The position numbers and the translations under genes are program-made. This document shows positions 49,401-61,790 of a DNA stretch of 64,000 bases, piece by piece; within the stretch, counting starts at the first letter, position 1, and every line of letters starts with the position of its first letter. The notes under the pieces are model-generated. The model was not told the origin of the DNA. It made no database searches and saw only the letters and a list, made by a program, of their open reading frames with translations. Source of the DNA: Paragonimus skrjabini miyazakii (Eukaryota > Platyhelminthes > Trematoda > Plagiorchiida > Troglotrematidae); the NCBI GenBank assembly GCA_014338405.1, contig JTDE01000308.1:152460-216459 (forward strand). Direction: 5' to 3'.

Positions 49401-51977
49401 ACCCCCTTCACATTTGGTGTTGTTTAAATCCATTCACATTCAAATGTACTGGTCGGTTCATGTGAGCCCCCCGTGACTTGAGGCAGCAAGCCCTCTCTTG
49501 CGAGAGCGTTATAATGCAGTATTGGAAATTCATGTTTTATTACGTAAGTATATTATATAGATGGTTAGTTATGCGCTATCCGATTGAGCTTAGTTGAATT
49601 CCGCTTGTTCACCGAGAAGTTGTAGTGTCTTTTGATACGGAATTCCTGCATATATGGGCTGCGCAGCATACACATTCTTATGCTTTCACTAAGCAGTTTC
49701 ACACTAGTACCACCTACAGAGAAACGTTATTTCTGCGTAAAGGTAGTATGGTTAATTTTCATTCTGAAATGGAAACTATCTGTGCATTCATTCCAGAGCT
49801 GGACAGACGCATTTACGGATCACAAATCGATTTGTACTTACTTGTAACATCTGTAATACATTTAACGTTAAGACTCACTTGCTTCCAATTGCTTATTTGC
49901 TGTTAGGAATTGTTGGGAAAGAAGTTGTTCATTCATTTAAGAAATTTTCCACTGTGAGCATCCAGTTGTACATAAGGTTCACTTACGAAAGACAAAATTG
50001 AACTCACTCTCCATAATTCGTTCAGGAACTATGAGGACATGACAACAGATTAGGATGAGTGCAGAAGTGTACAATAAAATTCGATAATTTTCCTTTTGCC
50101 AAAAAGAAACCCATAGACAAGTCAAACTCACGTACATGCAGTAAATAAGAGGCACACCAGAAGAGAGAATCTATGGTTGTTGGACATGATTCCAACGGCT
50201 GATTTTTAAGAAACACACCGAAGCACATTATTCACTGTTAGACAACCAACATGTCGGTTAATTTGTCTTGCTAATTTTCTTGGGTGCTTAACAACCAATC
50301 TGTTGAAAACAGCTAATAACGAGGTCAACAAAGTTCATACAATAAGTGCATAGAAATATTTTTTCCTACTGGAGTTAACCTACGATCCATTTTGTATGTT
50401 TACGCACAGTTTGGCTGATTAGAACAAAAATATCGTTTTTAGATATACCCATTATTAACCGTGCGAATGGCATAGTTGCTTATCAATGGAAACCTTTTAT
50501 CTTGGTATGTTCTGACACGCTCCCTGTTCGCATACACTCGGTTGTTCAAATCAGTTATCATACTGCTGATTGATGGCAGTTTGTGAACTGGTGTTTGGTT
50601 GCTCCATTTTGAAAGCTTTTACTGCTAGATGATTTGTATATCAGAATAATTCGCATTCAAAATGAGAAAGCACTATTTTTATAATTTTGTCAACACTGCC
50701 GTATGAAGTCAAATCTTTTTGATCTTTACGTCTCTCGCTTTTTGACTGGAAAGAAAGTCTCGTTAAACTGTCACTGTGAATAAGCACTATAAGAACTGTT
50801 GAATACTGTTTACTGAGTAAATTATCTTAAATCATTAGAAGCAAATTTACAACCATTGCAGATCGAAGTGATAGGGAATGGTTAGACTTTGCGCTCCGAG
50901 CATTTTTCAGCTCTCCAGGTCGGTGACGAGAGAGCCAACCTAGCTGCATCGGATGTGCGTTTCACAGCGAGTAGGATCTGAGGAGGCACCACGACGGACA
51001 AATAATCTCCTCTGAACTAAAGTTTCGTCCATAAAACTTGTCCGAAATATGTGGACCACAGGACGTTTTGTCTTCTTACTGTTGCGAATGGATACATACT
51101 TATCCGCATGATTGTTAGCAAAAACAGTTTCGTTGTTTGGAATTTCCTCGCGCGTTTTGAACTAAATATGATTCAGGTGAAAAAGTCGTTTACATGTAGG
51201 AATATCTTACAAAATGTTTTGAAACCGTTATTCATACTCGGTTAAGTAGCAAGACGAACCGTGGATCGAACTGCTGGTAAGATAGGTTGTGTATGGCTAG
51301 GATGTTGTGTAGTGGAAAATCTGTATGTCTATTTGATCAGCTTCAAGAAGTAGCGTTTGACCTTCACGGGTTTTATTTCTCCTCAGTGGACTTTATTTAT
51401 GAATCCTTTTAACTGTGATACGTCGAACTGTTCAAAAAACTTCTCATTTGTCAACAGGTTATTCTCCATTGTATTGAGATTTGTGTTGATTATTTTCAAA
51501 TATGTTCTTGTGTCTGCACTATAACGATGCCAGAGCGACTGTCACGTTCCAGAAACACAACGGTCTTCGTTTGTGTCACCCGCTGGATGGTTTCATACAG
51601 ATGGCATATCCAAAAGGAATGTTGGCTGATTGGTAATGACAAGAATCCATGTGAACGTATTCTCAGTCCATGGTTAAATACTGATATCTTTCATTGTTGT
51701 AAGTTTCCAATTTTTCGAATATTCATATTGGTCCCAAAATTTTTCAGAATACCAAGAAAGCGCTGTTTAACCTGCAGGTTTAAGGTTTAAAATAATAATT
51801 ATTCATCAACTTCTCATTGCATGGGACTGCACGTTTGAGATTGTGTTTTGAAATCCAGTTGACCATTTGTTTTCCCTCATTACTTCTACTTTACTTATGA
51901 ACAGTAAACAGTCGACTTAATTTCATAGGAGCTGATTTTAATCAAACTGGGCAAGACCCGGGGCTCAACATTTGCAG

Positions 51978-52010
51978 GTGATTTATCCGTAATGACCGAC
52001 GGACAAAAAT
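51978..52010 (+). other. Isolated micro-exon-like interval (33 nt)
   Basis: The acceptor CAACATTTGCAG and donor AAAT|GTGAGT are both strong. The length is 33 nt, open in phase 1 (DLSVMTDGQK). No partner exons could be identified on either side, so it may be a chance pair. Confidence 0.2.
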
Positions 52011-53980
52011 GTGAGTATTTCTGCAACTACATGATAATAAAGCTATACCAATAATAAGTTGTGGGTTACTCACCGTGGTAATTTTCTAGCAATCTTCAAC
52101 CATATACGCAAACCTAGCTCATATATAAAATTTTGACACTAACATCAAACAAGCATTCCAAAACGCTCCACATATGAAGCGTCACTACCACAAACGCAAG
52201 ATGTCGATCTATCGGAAATCCAGTTTGAAAGCCCCATATATCCAATTGTCTAGACTTCAATCAGTTCTCTACATGCAAAGACAAAATTGAACATTGTTCG
52301 ATAAAAACCAACGGATATATGCAGGCACCCGTCAAACAAAAAACAATAGTTCCAGACAATCACACCGATTGCTAACGGCAATCTGGAGAAATCTGTGTTC
52401 ATTCGCAACAGCTAAAAGTTCTGGCCAACGCAGCTCGGGAAAACTTTGCGAATGAAACCAGAGTTCAGGGGATTGTTCCAGTGTTTGTCTTTAGTATACG
52501 TCTGACGAAATAGATCTAAGTCACATTCTGCAGTTTTTTGTATTGGTTGTGTACTAATTTAGAACGGTATAATGCACTATCTTGAACTTTACTACTGACT
52601 TTATATCTTAGGATACTTTGACGAATCTCAATAGTAGGAAGATCCATATACTCATCAGATATGAAGTTCAATATTTTTTCTATGCCGAGAATGGCTTTTA
52701 AGATCATTTGAATTCTCGCGAAGTCACTCTACTTTCACTATGTTTTCTTCAGATTGATGATAACAATATGCTCTAATGGTTCCCTTCTTACCTTCGTAGT
52801 AACGTCTGTAGACTACAGAACAGGGTAAAACGAGAAAATGCATTTTCAGTTGTAGTGAATAGAATAGAATCATATATACTTGAAGACATATATCAATTCT
52901 TTTTCATTCTGAAACTCACGGCGCACAAGGAGGTTGTCACCTGCGTCAAAATGATAGATGGAAAAGTGAACCCTGCATTGTACAAGCAATGAATCTTTGT
53001 TTCAAAAATTGGATGTCCAGAAAATCCTTTCTATTCACCATATCAGGCAGCAGAGAACAACGCTGAAAGGTTACGAATATTACGAAATCACCGTTCTTAT
53101 CAAACTGATTCTAGAGCAATATAGATTGTTTACGAAATTTACATGCAGTAAAGTACATAGTATGCTAAGCACACTTCTCACATTGAGTTGATATTTTTGA
53201 ATAAAAATGAAGCGAAATTCTGAACACAAGTTAAAAACTTAGATAGAATTCAAGGCGATTTCAATTTTTCTTGTGGTATTTCGCATGTAGCAAACACTGG
53301 AAATTTTGCTAAACTAGACCTCCTTGAAACACCTTTATGTTAAAGAAATCTATGGTTTTCAAAGTTGAACTGTCTGCTGAGACTGATTTGTTGCCAGCAG
53401 ATTAAATTGTCATGAGGAGGAGTCAAAATTTGCCAGCAAGTGTTTAGAATTTTCATCGATTTGTTCAATTGTGTCCCCACGGAAGGAAACAAATATCTGC
53501 CTCTTCCATAAAACAGATCGAATTGGATATAGCCTAAGATCGTATTTAATGTTTCTAGGAGCATGAAACTGACTTTCGCTAACCGAGTTTATTTAACGAA
53601 TTTTGCATGTAGCTATGACCTACCAATAATAATTGAAATGTGTTACCAGGTAATCAACTAAATTGAGATATTGTTACCACTGATGTTTGTTCAGAGAAGT
53701 TAACAAGAGGATTGACAAATTGAGGACGAGGCTTCAATTTACTGGCCAATGTTGAGGTCTTCTTAAAGACACCAACATTATTGTCACATTTTGCGTAAAC
53801 AACTTTCTCGGAAATATTGAAGGTATCCCAAAAAGTCGCGCTTTGAAAAAGTTACACAATGTTTCGAAGGTTGCAGAATTGGTCAACAGAGTTGTTGAGA
53901 AGTATCAGGACCCCATCGAAAGAATGAACAAAGAATAACAGTTCGGTTTTAATCAAGGGCTGTCCGGGGAAGGGTGAATC

Positions 53981-54303
53981 AGATAGCAAAATCCGGAATT
54001 TGAACCATAGAGCCTATCCAACGGACAGACGCTACAACCAAGTCGGGTGAATGATTGGACACAACTCATAGCTCTAACCATAGCCAGACTAGCTGACACA
54101 GGGCTGTACGCACATTTCTCGTCAAATCTTTCAACCCCATTGTTCTAGTGTTACGGTCATCGTGGAACCCACTTGATGTCACCTGGCTGCTGACACCTCT
54201 CTCTAAACCTCTCATCGTCTTAAATACAACGCTGCACTGGAAACCAGCAAGCATTGGTGACTGCACATGGACACACCACAAACACAACATTTACCTAACC
54301 GAT
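53981..54303 (-). repeat. 320-bp dispersed repeat, copy 1 (inverted)
   Basis: This is the reverse complement of 56471-56792 with only a handful of mismatches seen by eye over about 320 bp. In plus orientation of copy 2 the repeat ends with GGGTCGAATTCCGGATTTTG, which resembles a Pol III B-box (GGTTCGANTCC). A short ORF is shared by both copies (74 codons with only two differences), but this reflects overall identity rather than coding. The high identity suggests recent activity or gene conversion. Confidence 0.85.
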
Positions 54304-56470
54304 TGTGCTATCACGACAGCTTTTATACCGAACGATTTGTAATAAAATGCAGTCATTTCACCGAAGACCTGTAGAATTTGTGGGGCTTGGTGTGACTAGT
54401 TTGTTCTGTGACTCTTTGATTTTTCTCACATTAAGTTACATTGGATCACACTTTTTCCAGCTCACATTGTCGAACAGTGGCTGTATACGGTAGTTCCTTG
54501 ACAAATTATCCAGGTGAAACCAGATCACACTTCTGGAAATCAAGTGAATGTGCCCGTAATATGACAACTGCACAGCGCACTAATCTGGCTTTTATTTATT
54601 TCAAAATTTGTGGAAGCATGGAAGAGACAGGAAACGAATTTAATGCAAAGCATCCGAGCACTCTATCAGTTAGTTGTATACCATCTAGATAGCTGGCAAA
54701 TATGTGTTTCGACTGACAATGTTCATGATCTATAAAAAAGCGGCCAGGCATGTATAGTAACTGATGGCTATTTTTCTTGTGGTGTACAGCGATCCTCGAA
54801 AACCCGTCCACCAACTCGTCGTCTGCCAGTTCACCGAATAATAAAATGCATCGAAATCAGTTGTACATCGGATTCTCAAAAGATACAAGTATTAGCCATA
54901 ACCTGAGGTCAGAAGTGAGAAGCTTCGTTTGCCAGATGGAAACAAACTTTTATCATTTTACATGTGGTATTTATCGAAAGGAGGTATATATTTGAAAGTG
55001 TTTACTGAAGAAGCAATATTCTTTCTGAATGGATTTGTGCAGAAACGCCATTTTAGACAAATAAGCAACATGTATCAGTTAGGCTCCATTTGACGTCGAC
55101 ATACTCCAGAGCTTATGGTTTGGGTGGGACCTTTGGAAAACGGATTATCTTGCCTCTGATTTGACAAGACCGTTGTAGTTAAAGCCTTCGTACGCATAGC
55201 CATTTGAAACTATGGCATCCTGTTTTCATATGCTGCAACAGAATAATATACCATTGCCAGTACAGATGAGAAAAGTTGGATATGTTTAGCTTCAACAAAA
55301 TGGCCCAGCGCCACATTGTGCATCGTTTGTACGAGAGTATCTGGATGGAACATCCGGAAGACGATGGACTGGTTGCCTTGGTCTTAGGGCCTCCAGCTTC
55401 ATCAGATGTTGCCTCCCTGGGCTTGTCTTCTGTTGCCGCCTCAAACACAGAGTCTATAGGGAAAGTTTACCAACTCGGAAATATCTGAAGATGACAAATT
55501 TCGGAATGCAACGCAATTTCAGGGACTATATTGCAACATGACTTGTTATCATATTTTAAAAAATACTTTTGTGTGAGCAAAATCGCGGAGAGCATTTTGG
55601 ACATCGCTTGTCAACTTTTAGTTTATACAGTGATGCCTTCTTCTCTTTCTAGCTCTGTGTGAAGGCCATTTCGGACTGCTAGTATAACAAATACTTGGAG
55701 TAATAACTGGTCGATTCATATGCTCAGTAGATTCCTATCTCGTTAATAAGCTCTCCTGTTTCAGGAATAGTGGAGTAATAAAGATTGATTATTTTAACAC
55801 ACGACGCCGTGAGTCATTATTCAGGTATGTGCTTCAGGAAAACCTGGTACACAAAAACTTCATTGAGAATGGATGTGTAATTTTTATTGCAAGGAATGAA
55901 CAGATTGTCTGGAATAACTCTGTGACCGGCAAGGACAAGCATAGATTATACGGATTAAAGCAGTTCTAATGAATCCTTTTTGGTGCTGTCTACATGTTGT
56001 CTATGATTCATTTGTGAAGTACAAAAATGGTTTCAGTATAGGTAACCGTGTCCCTCAAACGACATTATGTTAACTGTCGTCCATCAACACGATTTTGATT
56101 CGGCCTGATATTTAGTACAGCCCGATTTGCGCAAGGCTTCCATGAAGACAACTGTATTTGCGAAAAGACAGTGTATGTCAATCGGTATACAGTGATAAGT
56201 AAAATACACAAACTTGGTTCGTTACGGTTAAAATGGTCAAATGGAACATGTTGACAGAAAGTGGGAGGACACAACTCAGTAACAAACTGCGATATATCAA
56301 TCAACTTTTATCGTTTTGTTAGTGTGGCTTTATGATACAGTGTCACGTTTCATGTGCGGCACGGCAACCCTGAAACACTTAACACCGTGCTTCAGATTCC
56401 ATGCGAAAAATGTTAACTTTTACCGGTCTCTCAGTAACGTGTAAATTTGCTCCGTTCTGGAATACAGCAT
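54304..56470. other. Spacer between inverted 320-bp repeats
   Basis: There is no transposase-like ORF. The only protein-like stretch is the ORF at 55279-55488. If the flanking repeats were terminal inverted repeats, an internal transposase of several hundred codons would be expected unless the unit were non-autonomous. Confidence 0.5.
55279..55488 (+). CDS. Unassigned ORF or exon (69 aa)
   Basis: It begins MFSFNKMAQRHIVHRLYES and continues with acidic EHPEDDG and an alanine/serine-rich part (GPPASSDVASLGLSSVAAS) to TGA. GC content and codon choice are higher than the surrounding AT-rich DNA, which is why it stands out. No family is recognised. A minus-strand ORF of similar length overlaps (55179-55448), so chance is possible. 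It may be a single exon of a larger gene or a retroelement remnant. Confidence 0.25.
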   Translation, partial: DMFSFNKMAQRHIVHRLYESIWMEHPEDDGLVALVLGPPASSDVASLGLSSVAASNTESIGKVYQLGNI

Positions 56471-56792
56471 TCGGTTAGGTAAATGTTGTGTTTGTGTTGT
56501 ATCCATGTGCAGTCACCAATGCTTGCTGGTTTCCAGTGCAGCGTTGTATTTAAGACGATGAGAGGTTTAGAGAGAGGTGTCAGCAGCCAGGTGACATCAA
56601 GTGGGTTCCACGATGACCGTAACACTAGAACAATGGGGTTGAAAGATTTGACGAGAAATGTGCGTACAGCCCTGTGTCAGCTAGTCTGGCTATGGTTAGA
56701 GCTATGAGTTGTGTCCAATCATTCACCCGACTTGGTTGTAGCGTCTGTCCGTTGGATAGGCTCTATGGGTCGAATTCCGGATTTTGTTATCT
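56471..56792 (+). repeat. 320-bp dispersed repeat, copy 2
   Basis: This is the partner of 53981-54303 in opposite orientation. It runs from TCGGTTAGGTAAATGTTGTG to CCGGATTTTGTTATCT. Outside these limits similarity drops at once, giving clear element borders. No target-site duplication was obvious by eye. Confidence 0.85.
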
Positions 56793-58041
56793 AGTCCACA
56801 CTTGCAGGATAAGCTTTACGTCAATTTATTCGGTAAAACAACGAGTAGCAGTGTAAACAGTTGTAACAAAACTCACTTTCGAGACGATAATTTGCAGCTG
56901 GAAGTTCATGAATAACTCGTCTATCGTAAAAAATTTAGGTTTTCCTTCATATACATTGAGTGCCATTCACACTGTTTTAAGGGGCTAGTATACTTTGCGT
57001 TTCTCATGCACTCCGACCGATGTAGTTCGCTTCTAGAGCAAATGGTAACTTCTACCCAGTTTGGGAATAACAAAGCTTATTTTGCACGACAATGCATTAA
57101 ACACATTTTGCTGGATTTTTGAACTGCAAAACACTCTGTTCCATATGTTATCTCAAAAATTCAAAAGTAACATTCCTGCCAACCGATATATTTTGCGCTT
57201 AATTTGAGAAAAAGTTATTTTTCATCCGTATCTATACGCTCCATTCACACTTGCTGAGTGGTCCACCTACTCAATGGTGACCAATATAAAAAAAATATGT
57301 AACGTATACTTATCGTCTACCATTGCGGACTGTGACATTTACAGTGGCAAACATAATCTCGCCTTTCGAAATAAATCAATATACAGGAGTTTATTGCATG
57401 CTAACAGTAGACAAACGTCACTAGAACAGCGAATAGTCCATAAAAGCTAGCAAAAAAGTGAAGAATATTCCTTACATTTGTTTCTTAAAGTCGAAACAAC
57501 TAGAGGAGAAAAATATTGAAACGACGCCGACGTTATTTTTGAAAATAATAAAATAATATTCATGCGACCAAATTGTGAGCGAATTAGTTCGGAAGATTTC
57601 GAAGTTTACTACTTTGGCTGTATGAAAATTTAAAACGCCAGACAACGTTTTACCTTCAGGAAAAGACTATATAATACACACTAAGGTAAAGGGTTTATCG
57701 GAGTAATCAACTTAGCGAGGATAATGAAATTCAGATAGACGACAAATAGAAAAATAGCAATTATGGCATTCTCCGATTAAGTGAAGTTGAAGAAGCAAAA
57801 GAAGGAATACTGAACACAAACATCGTCGTAATAATCTGCACAGATCAAATATATTAGGGAAAAATCCGGCCAACAATGAACATGTACGTACAGAATCACA
57901 ACAATCAACATACAGACAAAAAAATCACGACTAAATAGAGGTAGTCACTCAAATTTATGCAGACAAAGTCGGTCGATGAAATAAGGGAAGATTGAAAGCC
58001 AGTAACGTTAAATTGTCATTGTCCTTCATTAAGTGGAATAT
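56793..58041. other. No gene seen
   Basis: AT-rich sequence with no ORF above 60 codons and no repeat recognised. Confidence 0.5.
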
Positions 58042-58262
58042 GTGGGGTGAAGTACCTATAATCTTGAGATGTTTAAGAAACAAAGAATTAGTATTTCACG
58101 TAGCTGGCTCATCAGACTGATTCTGTTGCGTCATTCATTATTTCAGTTATTTTGAGGTGTTTCGGGTCGCACTGTAATAATCGCTGACGTGTTTTGAATC
58201 TGTGGATATTACGGCAGTAGCAAGCTTTTTGGTACACGAGGCATGGGACAGAATTGTTATTG
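58042..58262 (+). repeat. 220-bp dispersed repeat, copy 1
   Basis: It matches the reverse complement of 60758-60975. Shared blocks include ATTTCACGTAGCTGGCTCATCA, given here only as its parts TTCACGTAGCTGG and CTCATCA, then GATTCTGTTGCG, ATTTCAGTTATT, CACTGTAATAATCG and GGTACACGAGGCA. Divergence is visible, roughly one difference in six bases by eye, so this is older than the 320-bp family. Its class is unknown. Confidence 0.75.
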
Positions 58263-60757
58263 GAACCTTGCCTGCAGCTGATCACAGCTAGACCTTTGTT
58301 GGTTTGTAATTGGTGTACCTGAGTGACTGTATGCGTTTGAGTTATTGGGCATCCATTTTTTGCATTGAATCAATCGATAAGTTGCCTCGTGGACTTTAAA
58401 AAATTACATCTGCATTTTGCACATATCGTTTGGGTGTTATGCATTCTTGTTGAACAGTTGTTGTAGTCGTTTGATGGCACCATCTTTCGAGGCTCTTCTG
58501 CAGTATGAATAGATATCCAAATACGTTCGGCTGTTTAGTTTATATTTTGTTTTCAGCGCAATAAGTGCGAATGAGTGTACAACGAATGGATCGATACTAT
58601 CACAGCAAGCTAATCTACAGTTCATCAAACGTTGCTGCATCAGAAATAACCGCTGATAAACGTCAGTATGCTATGTTGACGCATTCACGTGTTTTTTCAC
58701 TATTGAGAAAGCAGGTTTTGTTCACTGGAGTCCTCAGTCTTTCCGCTTAATTGTATCAGTTGGCCGTTATGTTGTCGTTTAGATAAGTAGTAATAACCTC
58801 AGGGCCCGTACTCTTCAGTCCCTTTAATACTTCCAATCACAGTTAGGAAACCTGGTTGTGGTTCTTGATTAATCGTGGCAAACGTGCTAAAAAAATTCTG
58901 ATTACCAGTCCACACATATACAACTGAATAACTCAGTGTTTGTAAAGCAAGTTCCAAGTCAAATGCAAACATTACTGTTGCGCTGATATCCTGATGAGAT
59001 CCGACAAGGAAATTTTAAGCCACATGGTACACAAACACACCGAATAGAATGTGGAGAGTTATTAAAAATTTGCAGATTAGGGAAAACCAGAGATGCTTGT
59101 GTACATATGAATCGCTCCCTAGAATGAACTGGTAAATGAGAAGAATGTTTCAGCTTCAGTCTTTCAGCAACAAGATGCTCTAGAAAATGTCCGTTGGGCG
59201 ATAGTGTGAGGAACTGAAATCTTAAACACTTCCTACATACGACACTCGCATGGCAATATTTAGCTGATAGCAATGAACCAGCTTCAACCGGGAAAATTGA
59301 TGTCTAACTTAATTCTACCACAAGGGGTGAGATGTTCAAGACGCCCAATTGTTTCGATAAACGTTTCAAATATGTGCATCAACTGAATTCAACTTATGAT
59401 GACTTAGTTACAGCAAAGCCTGGCTGAATGTTCTCTACTGCGTTAAATCAGACATAAACAATGTGTTTTGCACAAGCGAAACTTGTTCACTTAAGCAATT
59501 ACCTTTGAAGTGATTACTTTTTCTTTGTACAAATAGTTCTATTAAGGGATGGTGTGGTTGACAACTAACTATATCTGCTACCGTCAACTCTCCCGCTATA
59601 TACAGATAGTGCCTTAAATATTGTCCACGGCAGCATACACTGACAAGGTAGAGTGCGGAATGTAGTGTTGTAACCCGTTTCATAACCTTGTGTTATATTT
59701 CATGGACTGAAGTTATGTAATTCACCAGCTGTGCACAGGAAACGAATGTTCAACGTTCTGGGTTCAGAAATCATCAATGGTGCTCGGCTTTTTATGGTCC
59801 GGCCTTGTTACATACTTACGCTACATTTTCGATTACAGTCACACTGTCCGCTGTAAACCACATTTTGTTTTGCTAAGTATGCAACAGTGACGAGGTAAAA
59901 TACACTATGACATTTCGAAAAAAAATGTAACCTTAAGTAGTTATTTTAGAATGGTGCACTATATATCTAAACTAGACCTGTTTACGATGACCTTCTGGAA
60001 AATAATCACGAAACCAAAGATTAAATAATTTTCTGTGTCATAATCGTGAGGTACCATCCAGGGCGTTTAGTGGTCTATTCTGTCGTGGGGAATCAAATAA
60101 AACCATATCAGTGAGTTTGCATTCACTAATCGTTTTCGTGTGACAGTTCCAGGCATCATATATGTTGACAGCATTTAAAATTACTTTTCAGAATCCGCCT
60201 TGATCTATAGACCACGGCATAATTCGAATGGAATGCTTACGTGACTGGTCGGCCATCAAGCTCTACAATACCTTAGCGGCAACCGGCAATAAAGCATTCG
60301 GCTCTTATATAGTGAGCTCATTCAGCTCGCCATCATTACAGATGGGAGAAACTCCGAATAACTTCGAGCATTTTGAAAGTTTACCTTGTCTGAAAGATAG
60401 GTTCGTGGACTAGTACAAATGTTCTTTCAACACAGCTGTCAAGTACTCGATGAGTTATGATCTTGGGAACAGGAAGCAAAGGGCACTGACATTTTTTGAT
60501 CAACATGGAAGTGATGAATTTATGATATAGGGAACGTTGTTAGTAGACGAATGTACTGACTGCGGATGTCTAATATGTAAAGCTGAAAGATGCTTGCTTC
60601 CAAGAAAGTTCAAACGTTTCGCTATTTGATTAGATCATCTTCACTAACCAAGCTTAGTTGATCTATTCAGGAAATAATTCTAGGTTGCGGTGACTTTGGC
60701 ATGCAGATACACTGGAACGAACAGATGGCAGACGGAAAAATCCGTACAGCCTAGCGC
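58263..60757. other. No gene seen (between inverted 220-bp repeats)
   Basis: ORFs are below 105 codons and none is recognised. A (CACACA) stretch and T-rich tracts are present. No transposase-like sequence was found. Confidence 0.45.
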
Positions 60758-60975
60758 GTTACGTTTGGTTGTGTGTTAGAATAGTCATTCTGTCCCTTGC
60801 CTCGTGTACCAATACGCTTGCTGCTGCCGTGATATCCACATATTAAGAACACGTCAACGATTATTACAGTGTGACCGAACACATCTCGGAATAACTGAAA
60901 TAAAGGATGGCGCAACAGAATCAGCTTGATGAGCCAGCTACGTGAAATCCCAATTCTTGGATTCCCAAACATCTT
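60758..60975 (-). repeat. 220-bp dispersed repeat, copy 2
   Basis: This is the inverted partner of 58042-58262. It keeps an open minus-strand frame of 73 codons that copy 1 does not keep. It lies only about 55 bp from the RTE-type fragment at 61.03 kb, so the two may have been inserted next to each other or one into the other. Confidence 0.75.
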
Positions 60976-61029
60976 AGGAATGCAGGTGACTCACCTGATC
61001 TATTCATTTTGCCGTTGGACGATGAAATT

Positions 61030-61790
61030 AGCATCATCATCATAAACAGCAATACATCAATAGTTCACACTAACGCTTAACTGCCACACAACTACGAAGA
61101 GAAAGAAGAAACAAACCCTGTTTTGGAAGAGGGAAGAAAAAATGCGGGGGACGATCACAAAAAATAGCTACGTCTTTATTCAAACATACAACATCAAGGC
61201 GCCTACACCTTGCAAACAAGCAACCCAGCTGTAAGTGAAAGTAAGGTTTTCACTGCCCGCCTCATTAAGTGCACTCACTTCACAGGCAACGCCGACAAAC
61301 AACAACAACATTCACGCCACTTAGCTCAGTTAGCCGCCATCTCACCTAACGTCTCAAGCAACCGACTCTGTGAGTCGCAAAGGCTCCAGCCCGGGAGACG
61401 AACCCAATTTACAGTAGCCAACTCCTTCGTGAACGATTCCATTTATCTACGCCAGGTCATCACCTGTCCACCTCGTACCTTGCGCTATTCAACCGTAACG
61501 TCGGCAAACAGTGCTCGGTGTGGCAAACGACTAGCTGGCATCCTTAGTACATGACCTAACCATTTAAGTCTGTGCAAATACAGTGACTGAACAAAATAAC
61601 TCGTTTGACAATCAGTGCCAAACACCCGCTTACTAACCTCCTCGTTGCTCACTCGTTGGTGCCACCCGATATGAGCGATGGAACCCAGATATCGGTGGTC
61701 AAATACTTGAAGATGGTCCACGTCTTCCACATTTAGGGGTCATGTTTCTTTGCCGTCAAGTAATGCAGCTTAACATAGCATGCCCATCTT
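61030..61790 (-). mobile_element. 5'-truncated RTE-like non-LTR retrotransposon
   Basis: On the minus strand the C-terminal end of an ORF2-type protein is readable. It starts near 61775 (LNVEDVDHLQVFDHRYLGSI) and continues through WHQRVSNEEVSKRVFG and LKWLGHVLRMPASRLPHRAL, then in other frames through a GG-MTWRR-like block and RLPGWSLCD to about 61290. A 3' UTR follows, ending in a GATGATGATG tail (61031-61042 on the plus strand). The VFDHR...SN.EV...WLGHVLRM...RLP.RA pattern is the C-terminal signature of RTE-like elements common in flukes. The reverse transcriptase catalytic core and the endonuclease are missing. Frameshifts and stops show it is dead. Its 3' UTR matches 15075-15290. Confidence 0.85.

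Larger units (their letters stand above)
41001..53980. other. No secure gene seen
   Basis: The block holds scattered ORFs below 120 codons and several (TA)n microsatellites, for example near 43439, 44715 and 45040. It also contains isolated exon-like candidates, listed separately. No chain of in-phase exons could be built, and no recognised mobile element was seen. Confidence 0.4.

Noticed and set aside
61210..61554. 114-codon plus-strand ORF
   Set aside because: It is antisense to the RTE-like element and its 3' UTR.
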